A DNA stretch of 64,000 nucleotides from an uncultured Bacteroidales bacterium (GTDB taxonomy: Bacteria > Bacteroidota > Bacteroidia > Bacteroidales > UBA932): assembly GCA_944322605.1 (NCBI GenBank), contig CALUPD010000037.1, forward strand, positions 1-64,000, written 5' to 3'. The translations under genes were made by a program, and so were the position numbers. Below, in pieces: positions 9,865 through 18,687 of the stretch; the stretch's first letter is position 1, and every line of letters starts with the position of its first letter. The notes under the pieces were generated by a model, which made no database searches, was not told the origin of the DNA, and saw nothing but the letters and a program-made list of their open reading frames with translations.

Positions 9865-10267
9865 ATGACAACCATGAAAAGAAGACTCAAGGCCGCAGCG
9901 GCGGCATGCGCGGGCATCGCCGCATTGGCGGGGCCTGCACCTTTCTCGAAAGCGGATTCCAGGACGGAGGGCAGGATGGCGCGGCGTTTCTGCTGTTCGG
10001 CCCCCAATGGCCCGAGACTGGCGGAGGCGGCTACACAGACCCTTACGAGGGGAAAGACGGGCCGATATTGGTCAAGTTCGAGATAAGCGTGGCGACATCA
10101 TAGGCGTTGTCGGGACGACTGGCAACGCGAGCGACCCTGGCAGCGCGGGATCTCACCTGCACATAGAGGCGAGGAAGGACTACAACAGCACGGTGGTAGA
10201 TCCCGAGCCTTACCTGTATTCGAGATTGGACTCGGTGACGGGCAAGAGCCTGAACCCGTGCAAATGA
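9865..10267 (+). pseudogene. Remnant of an M23-type peptidase
   Basis: From about 10085 the reading frame gives RGDIIGVVGTTGNASDPG followed by AGSHLHIEARKDYN. This is the C-terminal core of an M23/LytM metallopeptidase with its HxH zinc-binding motif, ending at 10267 with a proline-rich PEPYLYS tail. The rest of the catalytic domain is missing. An Ala-rich signal-like start (TMKRRLKAAAAACAGIAAL, from 9865) lies in a different frame, so at least one frameshift and an internal loss separate the two ends. The gene is most likely dead. It sits beside a repeat array and a small secreted protein. Confidence 0.55.
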
Positions 10268-10301
10268 AAATGTAAATGTTGACAAATAAAACGGAGATGT
10301 T

Positions 10302-10808
10302 ATGAAAAAGGTTATGATATTTTTCTTGCTGATGCTCGTGTCGTCATCAGCGTACAGCCAGCTGCAACAGGTGGCGATTCCTGATTCTGATGAAATCTAC
10401 ATCAATGGCTTGCAAATGTACGGGTGTTATACCCACGAGGAAGTAATAGAGGCGTGGGGGAAACCTGACGAATATGTTCTTAATGTGGAAGAAGGATTCC
10501 GGGATTATACCTACTACGGGAAAGGCGAAGAGTATGCGGAATTCTCATTTTTGGATTATATTGATTATCTCATGTTTGCCACTATAAAATCGCCCGAATT
10601 CACTATCAACGGCATCTTTACGGCCGGGGATAACATAAGCAAAATCCCTGCATCGTGGAAGTACCGGCATTACCCTGATGAAGACGGAAGCGGACATCTA
10701 AGCTGCGCCCCGCCAAAGTGGGTCGAAGGCGGTGAAGAGATTGTATTCATTACGGTGTACTATGACGAGCGCGGGATGATAACGAGAATGGAAATAGGAT
10801 CATATTGA
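10302..10808 (+). CDS. Secreted hypothetical protein
   Basis: This protein of 168 residues has a clear Sec signal peptide (KKVMIFFLLMLVSSSAYSQ, cleavage likely after AYS). The mature part is acidic and aromatic-rich, with HEEVIEAWGKPDEY near the middle and a repeated glycine-aspartate pattern. I do not recognise the family. It is probably periplasmic or secreted. A truncated sister copy of its signal peptide follows only 6 nt after the stop codon, so it once belonged to a tandem pair. The M23 remnant ends 34 nt upstream, so the two may have formed a small unit. Confidence 0.7.
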   Translation: MKKVMIFFLLMLVSSSAYSQLQQVAIPDSDEIYINGLQMYGCYTHEEVIEAWGKPDEYVLNVEEGFRDYTYYGKGEEYAEFSFLDYIDYLMFATIKSPEFTINGIFTAGDNISKIPASWKYRHYPDEDGSGHLSCAPPKWVEGGEEIVFITVYYDERGMITRMEIGSY

Positions 10809-10814
10809 GCCGCC

Positions 10815-10904
10815 ATGAAAAGGACGATAATCATATTCCTGCTGGCCCTTGTGCCGGGAGCGGCATACAGCCAGCTGCAACAGGTGAAATTGCCTGAACC
10901 ATAG
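10815..10904 (+). pseudogene. Truncated tandem copy: orphan signal peptide of 29 residues
   Basis: The frame encodes a signal peptide (KRTIIIFLLALVPGAAYSQL) followed by QQVKLPEP and a TAG. It is closely similar to the first 28 residues of the preceding gene, including the shared AYSQLQQV junction, and then stops. This looks like a tandem duplicate truncated after its first codons. Expression as a free peptide is possible but nothing supports a function. Confidence 0.6.
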
Positions 10905-11322
10905 GAGCAACATGCGCAATTCAATAAAATACCCGGCCCGGTCTTCGTGAAAATCCGAGACCGGGCCGGGTATTAATGCATGCAGGTAAGTTCCAATCAA
11001 TTTTTGCCGTAAGCTTTTCGAATATTCCGGCCGATGTTTCTGCTCCTTATCAGAACTTCTTTCCGGAAACATTCCGTCCTGCTTTCATTCAAATGAACGC
11101 GCCGGCATACAAAACCCCTTAAAAAACCGGACGAGACCGAATAACGGAATCTCGCATCCATCTTCATGCAAGCCCGACGTTTCAAAGCCAGGCATATATA
11201 TGAAAACAACCAAGTGTTTCACAAAATCAAACGCCGCAACCTCCGCTACGGAACGGCAGCATGTCCTGAATCCGGAAAGTCAGAAGGCTCGCGTTTGCTT
11301 ACGGCTTCAAGCCGTTATATCA
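10905..11322. other. Intergenic region with convergent terminator
   Basis: Besides the hairpin at 10929-10973, this 418-nt stretch holds only diverged sequence without gene-like features. Confidence 0.6.
10929..10973. terminator. Strong bidirectional hairpin
   Basis: A perfect 16-bp inverted repeat (ATACCCGGCCCGGTCT at 10929-10944 with its complement at 10958-10973) encloses a 13-nt loop. It lies between convergent genes and has T-rich flanks, so it probably terminates from both sides. Confidence 0.75.
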
Positions 11323-11772
11323 TTATGACAATAATTTCTTGACTGCTTGGGAAATGGCCTTTCCATCCGCCCTTCCGGCAAGCTTTTTCGTAGCCACGCC
11401 CATGACTTTCCCCATATCGGAAGGCTTGGACGCTCCCGTTTGGGCGATAATATCCTTCAATTCGGATTCCAGTTCCTGTTCCGACAGCTGCGCAGGAAGG
11501 AAAACTTCCATGCATGCAGCCTCTTTCAGTTCTTTTTCAGCAAGTTCGGGCCGGTTCTGCGAATTGTATATGTCCGCGCTTTCCTTACGTTGCTTTACCA
11601 GCTTCTGGATTATTTTTATTATGTCGCCATCGCTGACTTCGCCGCTGCCGCCTTCGGCAGTCTTGGCCAGCAATATGGCAGTCTTGATGGCTCTCATGGC
11701 CTCAAGCCTGTCCTTGTCCTTGGCAAGCATGGCTTCCTTTATGCCAGCCGCCACCTGTTGTTCCAATGCCAT
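11323..11772 (-). CDS. GatB/YqeY-domain protein
   Basis: This is a small cytoplasmic protein of 149 residues, all of which forms a YqeY domain, the helical module that in GatB contacts tRNA. Typical segments are ALEQQVAAGIKEAMLAKDK at the start, LVKQRKESADIYNSQNRPEL in the middle and GKVMGVATKKLAGRADG at the end. It begins 2 nt after the aspS stop codon, so the two are co-transcribed and perhaps translationally coupled. The pairing with an aspartyl-tRNA synthetase is suggestive of a tRNA-related role, but the function of free YqeY proteins is not established. Confidence 0.9.
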   Translation of the reverse strand: MALEQQVAAGIKEAMLAKDKDRLEAMRAIKTAILLAKTAEGGSGEVSDGDIIKIIQKLVKQRKESADIYNSQNRPELAEKELKEAACMEVFLPAQLSEQELESELKDIIAQTGASKPSDMGKVMGVATKKLAGRADGKAISQAVKKLLS

Positions 11773-11774
11773 AT

Positions 11775-13538
11775 CTAATTCTTTTTAATATACGTGCTTT
11801 TCAAATACAATTCTTCCATCTGACTGTCATCGAGAACGGAAGGAGCATCCAGCATCACATCCCTGCCGGCATTGTTCTTAGGGAACGCTATGCAGTCCCT
11901 TATCGAATCGAGGCCGGCGAACAGAGAAACCCACCTGTCCAGCCCGTATGCCAGCCCTCCGTGAGGAGGCGCGCCGTACTTGAACGCGTTCATCAGGAAT
12001 CCGAACTGCTCCTGGGCCCTTTCCTCCGTAAATCCGAGAAGGCGGAACATCTTGTCCTGCAATTTGCTGTCATGAATACGGATAGAACCGCCGCCGACTT
12101 CCACGCCGTTTATGACCATATCGTAGGCATTGGCCCTGACCGCGCCGGGATCCGTATCGAGCAAAGGTATGTCGTCCGGATTAGGAGACGTAAACGGATG
12201 ATGCATGGCATAATAACGTCCGTCTTCTTCATTCCATTCGAAAAGAGGAAAATCGATTACCCACAGGCATGAGAATTTGTTTTTATCCCTCAGGCCGAGG
12301 CGGTTGCCCATTTCGAGCCTGAGTTCCCCGAGCTGCTTGCGGGTCTTCATGGCGTCGTCACCCGACAGGATAAGGACCAGGTCTCCCGGCTGTGCGCCGA
12401 AAGCGTCCCTCATCTTGGCAAGGACATCCTGGCTGTAGAATTTATCCACGCTCGACTTGACGCTGCCATCTGATTCCACTCTTGCATAAACCAAGCCTTT
12501 TGCTCCTATCTGAGGCTTCTTCACGAATTCAGTCAGCTGGTCAAGCTGCTTGCGCGTATATGAAGCCGCGCCTTCAGCACAAATCCCGCCTATGTATTTT
12601 GCATTGTCGAATACCGTGAATCCGTAGCCTTTCAATATGCCGTCCAATTCGACGAATTTCATGCCGAAACGAGTATCCGGCTTGTCGCTGCCGTAGTATT
12701 TCATCGCGTCGTTCCATGTCATGCGCGGGAAATCCTCCTTTATGTCAATTCCGCGCACCGTCTTGAAGAGATGCTTTGCCATTCCTTCGAAAAGCCTCAG
12801 GATGTCTTCCTGTTCGACAAAGCTCATTTCGCAGTCGATCTGAGTGAATTCAGGCTGCCTGTCGGCTCTCAGGTCCTCGTCCCTGAAACACTTGACAATC
12901 TGGAAGTACCTGTCGAATCCCGAAACCATCAGCAATTGCTTCAATGTCTGCGGGGACTGAGGCAATGCGTAAAACTGGCCCGGGTTCATCCTCGACGGAA
13001 CGACGAAATCCCTCGCCCCTTCCGGAGTGGAATTCACCAGCACAGGAGTCTCGACTTCGAGAAAGCCATGGGCGTCAAGATAATTGCGGACCTCGAAAGC
13101 CATTTTGTGGCGCAATTCGAGATTTTTCCTTACCGCATTCCTGCGCAGGTCGAGATAACGGTACTTCATCCTCAAATCGTCCCCGCCGTCGGTATCATCC
13201 TCTATCGTGAACGGAGGAGTCGCCGAAGCGTTCAATATATTTATCTCTTTAAGCCTTATTTCAATATCGCCAGTATCGATCTTCGCATTCTTGCTGCTCC
13301 TTTCAGCGACCGTTCCCTTGGCCTGTATTACATATTCGCGCCCGAGTTTTTCCGCAGCGGCATTGACTTCGGCGGAAGAAGTCTCGTCCGCCACAAGCTG
13401 CGTTATCCCGTATCTGTCACGGAGGTCTATGAAGCTCATTCCTCCCATTTTCCTTACGCGCTGTACCCATCCGGCAAGGCAGACTTCCTTTCCGGCATCC
13501 CCTATGCGCAATTCTCCGCAAGTGTGTGTTCTGTACAT
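11775..13538 (-). CDS. aspS: Aspartyl-tRNA synthetase
   Basis: This class IIb synthetase charges tRNA-Asp. The OB-fold anticodon-binding domain is at residues 1-110 ([18 protein letters not shown]). The catalytic core has motif 2 [18 protein letters not shown] and motif 3 GLAYGLDRW, with the bacterial GAD insertion between. The length of about 587 residues is normal. The start is the ATG at 13538 ([10 protein letters not shown]). An in-frame ATG at 13586 would add 16 residues, but a TAACTTTG promoter box at 13588-13595 places transcription start around it, which rules out the longer form. yqeY follows directly. ksgA is divergent. Confidence 0.97.
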   Translation of the reverse strand: MYRTHTCGELRIGDAGKEVCLAGWVQRVRKMGGMSFIDLRDRYGITQLVADETSSAEVNAAAEKLGREYVIQAKGTVAERSSKNAKIDTGDIEIRLKEINILNASATPPFTIEDDTDGGDDLRMKYRYLDLRRNAVRKNLELRHKMAFEVRNYLDAHGFLEVETPVLVNSTPEGARDFVVPSRMNPGQFYALPQSPQTLKQLLMVSGFDRYFQIVKCFRDEDLRADRQPEFTQIDCEMSFVEQEDILRLFEGMAKHLFKTVRGIDIKEDFPRMTWNDAMKYYGSDKPDTRFGMKFVELDGILKGYGFTVFDNAKYIGGICAEGAASYTRKQLDQLTEFVKKPQIGAKGLVYARVESDGSVKSSVDKFYSQDVLAKMRDAFGAQPGDLVLILSGDDAMKTRKQLGELRLEMGNRLGLRDKNKFSCLWVIDFPLFEWNEEDGRYYAMHHPFTSPNPDDIPLLDTDPGAVRANAYDMVINGVEVGGGSIRIHDSKLQDKMFRLLGFTEERAQEQFGFLMNAFKYGAPPHGGLAYGLDRWVSLFAGLDSIRDCIAFPKNNAGRDVMLDAPSVLDDSQMEELYLKSTYIKKN

Positions 13539-13587
13539 ATCGATAATGTTTATGTTCCGCACCGCGCCATATGGCCGGTCTATCATG

Positions 13588-13595
13588 CAAAGTTA
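13588..13595 (-). promoter_or_regulatory. Promoter -7 box of aspS-yqeY
   Basis: TAACTTTG on the minus strand matches TAnnTTTG and leaves a leader of about 40 nt before the aspS start at 13538. Confidence 0.5.
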
Positions 13596-13667
13596 AACAT
13601 TATCGCCGTAATAAGCGAATAAATCGGCAGGACGGCCCGAATAATTTCATCCTAAACCAAAAAAACG

Positions 13668-13675
13668 TATTTTTG
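13668..13675 (+). promoter_or_regulatory. Promoter -7 box of ksgA
   Basis: TATTTTTG matches TAnnTTTG and lies 19 nt upstream of the ksgA ATG. Confidence 0.5.
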
Positions 13676-13694
13676 CAATGATTATACGACACTT

Positions 13695-14690
13695 ATGGAA
13701 GTAAGAGCAAAGAAAGCGTTGGGACAGCATTTCCTGACAGACATGAGCATAGCCGCACGCATAGTCGACAGCCTCGTCATATGCGCAGGAGAAACGGCTT
13801 CCGGCCTTGCGGAAAACATAAAAGGGCCATGCCATGCCGCAGATGCGGACAGGCACTCTCAAGAAACAGGCTGCAAAGCGAACATATCGGAAGCAGAACG
13901 AACACAGGGCAAAGGAGCTGCCGGCGGAAACCGTTGCAAAGCGAACGCGCTGGAAGCAGAACTATGCAAGAGCCTGGGGCCGGCGCCTGCTTCTTCCCGC
14001 AAGGCGAACGTACTGGAAGTCGGACCGGGGACAGGGGTTCTCACCGATTTCCTGCTGAAAAGGGACGACATCAACCTGAAGCTCGCCGAAATAGATACGG
14101 AATCGGTGGAATACCTCAGAAACCGCTATCCTTTTCTCGGACCTGACCTTGTCGAAGGGGATTTCCTGAAAATGGACCTCGGGCTGATGTTCAAAGGAGA
14201 ACCTTTCTGCGTGATAGGGAATTTTCCGTATAACATTTCCTCGCAAATATTCTTCAAGATATTGGAATACAAGGACAGGGTGCCGCAGGTTGTAGGCATG
14301 CTCCAGAAAGAGGTAGCCGAACGCTTGGCCAGCCCGCCTGGAAACAAGAGCTACGGAATACTGTCGGTACTGCTCCAGGCATGGTACGACATAGAATACC
14401 TGTTTACAGTTCCGGAACATGTGTTCGCCCCGCCTCCAAAAGTAAAATCGGCGGTCATACGCATCCGCCGCAACGGCAGGACATCCCTCGGCTGCGACGA
14501 ACAGCTTTTCAAAAAAGTCGTAAAATCATGCTTCAACCAAAGGCGCAAGACAATAAGGAACTCCATACGGGCGGCCTTGGGAGACGGGTTCGAGATAAAG
14601 GACACCGGGCACAGGTTCATGTCCATGAGGCCTGAACAGCTTTCCGTGGAAGACTTCGCGGAACTGGTCAACCTCATATCAGGGAAATGA
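13695..14690 (+). CDS. rsmA: 16S rRNA dimethyladenosine transferase, with in-frame duplicated segment
   Basis: RsmA/KsgA dimethylates two adjacent adenosines in helix 45 of 16S rRNA during 30S maturation. The N-terminus VRAKKALGQHFLTD and the Rossmann core are typical: motif I VLEVGPGTGVLT, acidic AEIDTESVEYL, the catalytic-loop motif GNFPYNISS (N4-type NxPY) and the C-terminal helical domain RRKTIRNSIR. The protein is 331 residues, about 60-70 longer than usual. The excess lies between residues ~32 and ~104, just before motif I. It contains two 21-residue units (C60-R80 and C81-S101) that are diverged copies of the CKANxLEv segment starting motif I. All catalytic motifs remain, so the enzyme is probably active with a surface loop. 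Confidence 0.93.
   Translation: MEVRAKKALGQHFLTDMSIAARIVDSLVICAGETASGLAENIKGPCHAADADRHSQETGCKANISEAERTQGKGAAGGNRCKANALEAELCKSLGPAPASSRKANVLEVGPGTGVLTDFLLKRDDINLKLAEIDTESVEYLRNRYPFLGPDLVEGDFLKMDLGLMFKGEPFCVIGNFPYNISSQIFFKILEYKDRVPQVVGMLQKEVAERLASPPGNKSYGILSVLLQAWYDIEYLFTVPEHVFAPPPKVKSAVIRIRRNGRTSLGCDEQLFKKVVKSCFNQRRKTIRNSIRAALGDGFEIKDTGHRFMSMRPEQLSVEDFAELVNLISGK
13868..14020 (+). repeat. 63-nt in-frame tandem units inside ksgA
   Basis: GCAAAGCGAAC begins at 13873 and 13936, and GCAAGGCGAAC at 13999: spacings of exactly 63 and 63 nt. A weaker fourth unit may start near 13809. Each unit ends in a version of CTGGAAGCAGAAC; the last one is the true motif I (CTGGAAGTCGGACC). The reading frame is preserved. 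Confidence 0.8.
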
Positions 14691-14838
14691 CATGGCCGCA
14701 AATCCAGGCCTGCCGTTCCCGGAACTGTAATCATGGTAGGCGAAACAGTAATCGGCGTTATCATCCAATGCCTTAAATTGCGTACATTTGCCGCTGATGC
14801 GCCACACATACTGTTTGCGCCCCGGCAGGTCAAATGCA

Positions 14839-14870
14839 TTTGCTCTGCTCTCGGCTTCTGCGTATATTTG
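14839..14870 (+). promoter_or_regulatory. Promoter of the redox/Tat cluster
   Basis: TTTG at 14839-14842, a 20-nt spacer and TATATTTG at 14863-14870 match the Bacteroidota consensus TTTG-N19-21-TAnnTTTG almost perfectly. The polyferredoxin ATG is 19 nt further on. Confidence 0.75.
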
Positions 14871-14889
14871 CATATAAATAAGACAGGTT

Positions 14890-16656
14890 ATGTTAAGGAA
14901 AATACGAATCATTCTCGCTACTGTGTTCTTCGCCTTCATAACGCTTCTGTTCCTCGATTTCACGGGGACAGTCCATGCGTGGTTCGGATGGATGGCAAAA
15001 ATACAGTTCCTGCCGGCAGCAATGGCCCTCAACGCGGGCGTTGTCATATTCCTGATTCTTCTGACACTCGTATTCGGAAGGATATACTGCTCTGTAATAT
15101 GTCCTCTCGGAGTATTTCAGGACATCGTATCATGGGCCGGCGGCAAATACAAAAAATACCGGTTCTCCTATTATCCTGCAATAAACTGGCTTAGATACGG
15201 AGTATTCGCCCTGTTCATCGCGGCCATGATCGCAGGGATAGGGTCATTCGTGGCATTGCTCGCGCCGTACAGCTCTTACGGGCGCATAGCCCAGAACCTG
15301 TTCGCCCCGCTATGGCAATTGGGAAACAATTTCTTCGCCTACATCGCGGAAAGGGCCGGAAGCTATGCGTTCTACAGCACGGAAGTATGGATAAGGAGCA
15401 TCCCGGTATTCCTGATCGCGCTGGCGACATTCATCATCATTGCGATTCTCGCATGGCGCGGAGGCAGGACATACTGCAATACCATATGCCCTGTCGGCAC
15501 GGTACTCGGATTCCTTTCGAGGTTCTCGCTTTTCAAACCAGTCATAGATTCTGAAAAATGCATAGGATGCAAGATATGCTCAAAAAGCTGCAAGGCATCA
15601 TGCATAAACATATCAGAGCATAAAATCGACTATAGCAGGTGCGTAGCCTGCATGGACTGCATAAGCAATTGCCACAAGCATGCCATATCCTACAAGCCGT
15701 CATGGGGAAAAAGGACGCAGGGACAGGCCGGGCAACAGCAAGGGAAAAACACGGACCGCAATATCGGGAACTCGGGCCATCCTGAAAATGCGCCGATTCA
15801 TGCATACGGAGACAAGCACGCATTCCAGGAAACTACGGAATCGAAAAACATCAATGCCGCAGCATCGGACCATAGGGACACGGCCATTGCAGGGACATCG
15901 CCCGACAGCGGAAACGCTCAAAAGCCCGCTCATGGCAAAACGGACGGCATGTCGAGAAGGAAGTTCATAGGAGTAACGGCCATGATGACGGCAGCAGGCA
16001 TCATTCGCGCGGAGGAAAAGAAAGTGGACGGAGGCCTCGCGGCAATCGAAGACAAAAAAGTTCCCGAAAGGAAAACACGGATAGTCCCGGCCGGAGCACG
16101 CAGCCTGATGCACATGCAACAGCATTGCACAGGATGCCAGCTGTGCGTTTCAGTTTGCCCCAACCACGTTCTCAGGCCTTCGGGAGGAATCATGACCCTT
16201 ATGCAGCCTGAAATGTCCTACGAAAGGGGTTATTGCAGGCCGGAATGCACCAAATGCTCGGACGTATGCCCGGCAGGAGCCATCACCCCTGTCACGGCGG
16301 CGGAAAAATCCTCCATCCAGATAGGACATGCTGTATGGATTGCCGACAACTGCGTTCCGCTTACAGACGGAGCGAAATGCGGCAATTGCGCAAGGCATTG
16401 CCCGACAGGGGCCATAACAATGGTGGAATACGCCCCGGCGGAAACAACCGGACATGCCGGCGAAGACAGCGATAACGGCAGCGGCGCAGGAAACGGAGCT
16501 GGCAGGAGATTGCGCAAACGCCGCCATGGAAACCCTATGGTGCCTGTCGTGAATGCGGAAAAATGCATAGGATGCGGAGCATGCGAAAACCTGTGTCCGG
16601 CACGCCCGTTCAGCGCGATTTACGTTGAAGGCCATCGGGCGCACAGGGTCATCTGA
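14890..16656 (+). CDS. Polytopic polyferredoxin with internal Tat signal
   Basis: This is a 588-residue fusion. Residues 1-200 form an NapH/CcoG-like membrane part with about five helices and the cytoplasmic motifs YCSVICPLGVFQD and CNTICPVGTVLG. A bis-[4Fe-4S] ferredoxin follows (CIGCKICSKSCKASC, CVACMDCISNCHKHA, about 219-263). Then comes an 85-residue hydrophilic linker and a twin-arginine signal MSRRKFIGVTAMMTAAG near 355. The C-terminal domain carries further cysteine clusters (CTGCQLCVSVCP, CTKCSDVCP, CGNCARHCP, CIGCGACENLCP), with a second Gly/Ser/Arg-rich insert near 525. The layout predicts Sec insertion of the first helices and Tat export of the last ferredoxin domain. It heads a cluster ending in tatA and tatC. 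The electron partners are unknown. Confidence 0.8.
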   Translation: MLRKIRIILATVFFAFITLLFLDFTGTVHAWFGWMAKIQFLPAAMALNAGVVIFLILLTLVFGRIYCSVICPLGVFQDIVSWAGGKYKKYRFSYYPAINWLRYGVFALFIAAMIAGIGSFVALLAPYSSYGRIAQNLFAPLWQLGNNFFAYIAERAGSYAFYSTEVWIRSIPVFLIALATFIIIAILAWRGGRTYCNTICPVGTVLGFLSRFSLFKPVIDSEKCIGCKICSKSCKASCINISEHKIDYSRCVACMDCISNCHKHAISYKPSWGKRTQGQAGQQQGKNTDRNIGNSGHPENAPIHAYGDKHAFQETTESKNINAAASDHRDTAIAGTSPDSGNAQKPAHGKTDGMSRRKFIGVTAMMTAAGIIRAEEKKVDGGLAAIEDKKVPERKTRIVPAGARSLMHMQQHCTGCQLCVSVCPNHVLRPSGGIMTLMQPEMSYERGYCRPECTKCSDVCPAGAITPVTAAEKSSIQIGHAVWIADNCVPLTDGAKCGNCARHCPTGAITMVEYAPAETTGHAGEDSDNGSGAGNGAGRRLRKRRHGNPMVPVVNAEKCIGCGACENLCPARPFSAIYVEGHRAHRVI

Positions 16657-16714
16657 CAGGCAGCAAGATACAAGGCAGAAGCCTATTAGTCAAATCATCA
16701 GAAAACAGACCGAC

Positions 16715-18130
16715 ATGAAACGAAAAAGCATATCCGAAAAAACCGATTTGTCCCGCAGGGATTTTCTGAAGAAAATAGGAGCGGGCGCGGCTGCCGCATT
16801 AGCAATACCAGGCTGCGGAAACGGAAACAGGACCGCCCTGCCAGGCGAAGAATCGGGAGAACCGGCAGGAATGACTTACCGGACGAATCCCAAGACAGGA
16901 GAAAAGGTCTCGCTTCTCGGCTACGGGTGCATGAGATGGCCGACCATAGCGGGAACAAGCGGCAGGGACGGCGACGAGCAGCTCGACCAGGAGATGATCA
17001 ACGCCCTTGTCGACTACGCCATAGCTCACGGGGTGAATTATTTCGACACATCCCCGGCTTATTGCAAAGGGCAATCCGAACGTGCAACCGGCATAGCCCT
17101 GAAAAGGCATCCGAGGGACAAATATTTCATAGCCACGAAACTGTCCAATTTCGCGCCGTCCACATGGAGCCGCGAAGCATCGATGGAAATGTACCGCAAT
17201 TCGTTCAAGGAGCTCCAAGTCGACCATATCGACTATCTGCTGCTGCACGGAGTCGGAATGGGAGACGACGGCATGGCCGAATTCCGCGCCCGTTACATAG
17301 ATAACGGGATGCTCGAATTCCTGCTCAAGGAAAGGGAGGAAGGCCGCATCGGAAACCTCGGCTTTTCCTACCACGGGGATGTAAAGGTATTCGACTACCT
17401 CCTTGAAAACCACGACAGGTACAAATGGGACTTCGTCCAGATACAGATGAATTACGTGGACTGGAGACATGCAAAGGAGGTCAATACGAGAAACACGGAC
17501 GCGGAATACCTTTACGGGGAACTTGAAAAAAGAGGCATCCCGGCAGTAATAATGGAACCGCTTCTCGGAGGAAGGCTCTCAAACGTGCATAACCACATAG
17601 CCGCCATGCTCAAGCAGCGCAAGCCACAGGCAAGCGTGGCGTCATGGGCATTCAGGTTCGCCGGATCATTCCCGGGAGTCCTTACCGTGCTCAGCGGAAT
17701 GACGTACATGGAACATCTCGAAGACAATGTAAAGACGTTTTCCCCGCTTGAAGCGGTAACGGCAGAAGACCGGGAGTTTCTCGAAGAAACGGCGCAGACA
17801 ATGCTCAGGTATCCGACTATACCGTGCAATGACTGCAAGTATTGCATGCCGTGCCCATACGGGCTGGACATTCCGGGAATCCTGCTCCATTTCAACAAAT
17901 GCATAAATGAAGGGAACATGCCGTCTTCGTCCCGGGACGCGAACTACAGGAAAGCAAGAAGGATATTCCTGATAGGATACGACCGTTCCGTGCCGCGCCT
18001 GAGGCAGGCGAACCATTGCATAGGATGCAACCAGTGCGTAAGGCATTGCCCTCAAAGCATAAACATACCTGCGCAAATGCGAAGGATAGACAGATTCGTG
18101 GAAGACCTGAAACAGGGCCGCGAATTTTAG
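16715..18130 (+). CDS. Tat-exported aldo/keto reductase with C-terminal ferredoxin domain
   Basis: The first residues carry a Tat signal, SRRDFLKKIGAGAAAALAIP, followed by GC, which could serve as a lipidation site. The main domain (about 50-350) is an aldo/keto reductase TIM barrel with the usual NYFDTSPAYCKGQSE segment (catalytic Tyr within it) and LLHGVG. The C-terminal ~110 residues hold CNDCKYCMPCPYGLDIP and CIGCNQCVRHCPQSINIP, two [4Fe-4S]-type clusters, as in the Bacteroidota AKR-ferredoxin family. The start is the ATG at 16715, 56 nt after the polyferredoxin stop; an upstream in-frame start would overlap that gene. It is probably periplasmic and takes electrons from the preceding polyferredoxin. 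The substrate is unknown. Confidence 0.85.
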   Translation: MKRKSISEKTDLSRRDFLKKIGAGAAAALAIPGCGNGNRTALPGEESGEPAGMTYRTNPKTGEKVSLLGYGCMRWPTIAGTSGRDGDEQLDQEMINALVDYAIAHGVNYFDTSPAYCKGQSERATGIALKRHPRDKYFIATKLSNFAPSTWSREASMEMYRNSFKELQVDHIDYLLLHGVGMGDDGMAEFRARYIDNGMLEFLLKEREEGRIGNLGFSYHGDVKVFDYLLENHDRYKWDFVQIQMNYVDWRHAKEVNTRNTDAEYLYGELEKRGIPAVIMEPLLGGRLSNVHNHIAAMLKQRKPQASVASWAFRFAGSFPGVLTVLSGMTYMEHLEDNVKTFSPLEAVTAEDREFLEETAQTMLRYPTIPCNDCKYCMPCPYGLDIPGILLHFNKCINEGNMPSSSRDANYRKARRIFLIGYDRSVPRLRQANHCIGCNQCVRHCPQSINIPAQMRRIDRFVEDLKQGREF

Positions 18131-18191
18131 ACACGGACGGATACTATAACGGACAAGGGAGGCAGCTCCATGCAACACGTAAGAAACACCC

Positions 18192-18665
18192 ATGAACTGC
18201 AATTATAACATCGAACAGAAAAAGGCCATTGAGATTCTCTACGAAGAAAAATGCTCATGCGTCGTCCTCAAGGACGGGGAATACAGGATATTCCGCCAGC
18301 GAGGGGTAAACGACCTCTACGGATTAGTCAAAACGGGCGGGGACTTCCTGAGCGGTGCGTTTATTGCAGACAAAGTCGTAGGAAAAGCCGCCGCCGCGCT
18401 CATGGCGTTAGGCAAGGCAGGCGGGGTTTTTGCCGGCACGATCAGCGGGCCCGCCTGCTGCATGCTTGCAAAGCACGGGATTCCGGTTGCATGGAACGAG
18501 ATCGTCCCCCACATAATCAACAGGGCCGGGACAGGCTGGTGTCCGATGGAGACAGCCTGCGCCAATGCCTCGACACCTGAAGAATGCCTTGACAAAATAG
18601 AAGAAACGCTTGCAAGAATCGCAGCTGGCAGCAATGCCGGAAACGCTGGAAAAAATATTAAATAG
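18192..18665 (+). CDS. DUF1893-domain protein
   Basis: This small protein of 157 residues matches the DUF1893 family, whose structurally known member has a cytidine-deaminase-like fold without an assigned reaction. The recognisable pattern is CVVLKDGEYRIFRQRGVNDL, then GGDFLSGAFIADKVVGKAAA, then AKHGIPVAWNEIVPHIINRAG. Several cysteines (18, 92, 93, 116 and later) are notable for a protein in a redox cluster. It is not preceded by a signal peptide, so it is cytoplasmic. It lies 61 nt after the aldo/keto reductase and 22 nt before the next gene, in one apparent operon. Confidence 0.75.
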   Translation: MNCNYNIEQKKAIEILYEEKCSCVVLKDGEYRIFRQRGVNDLYGLVKTGGDFLSGAFIADKVVGKAAAALMALGKAGGVFAGTISGPACCMLAKHGIPVAWNEIVPHIINRAGTGWCPMETACANASTPEECLDKIEETLARIAAGSNAGNAGKNIK

Positions 18666-18687
18666 AAAAAAAACAAATTCAAAGATT

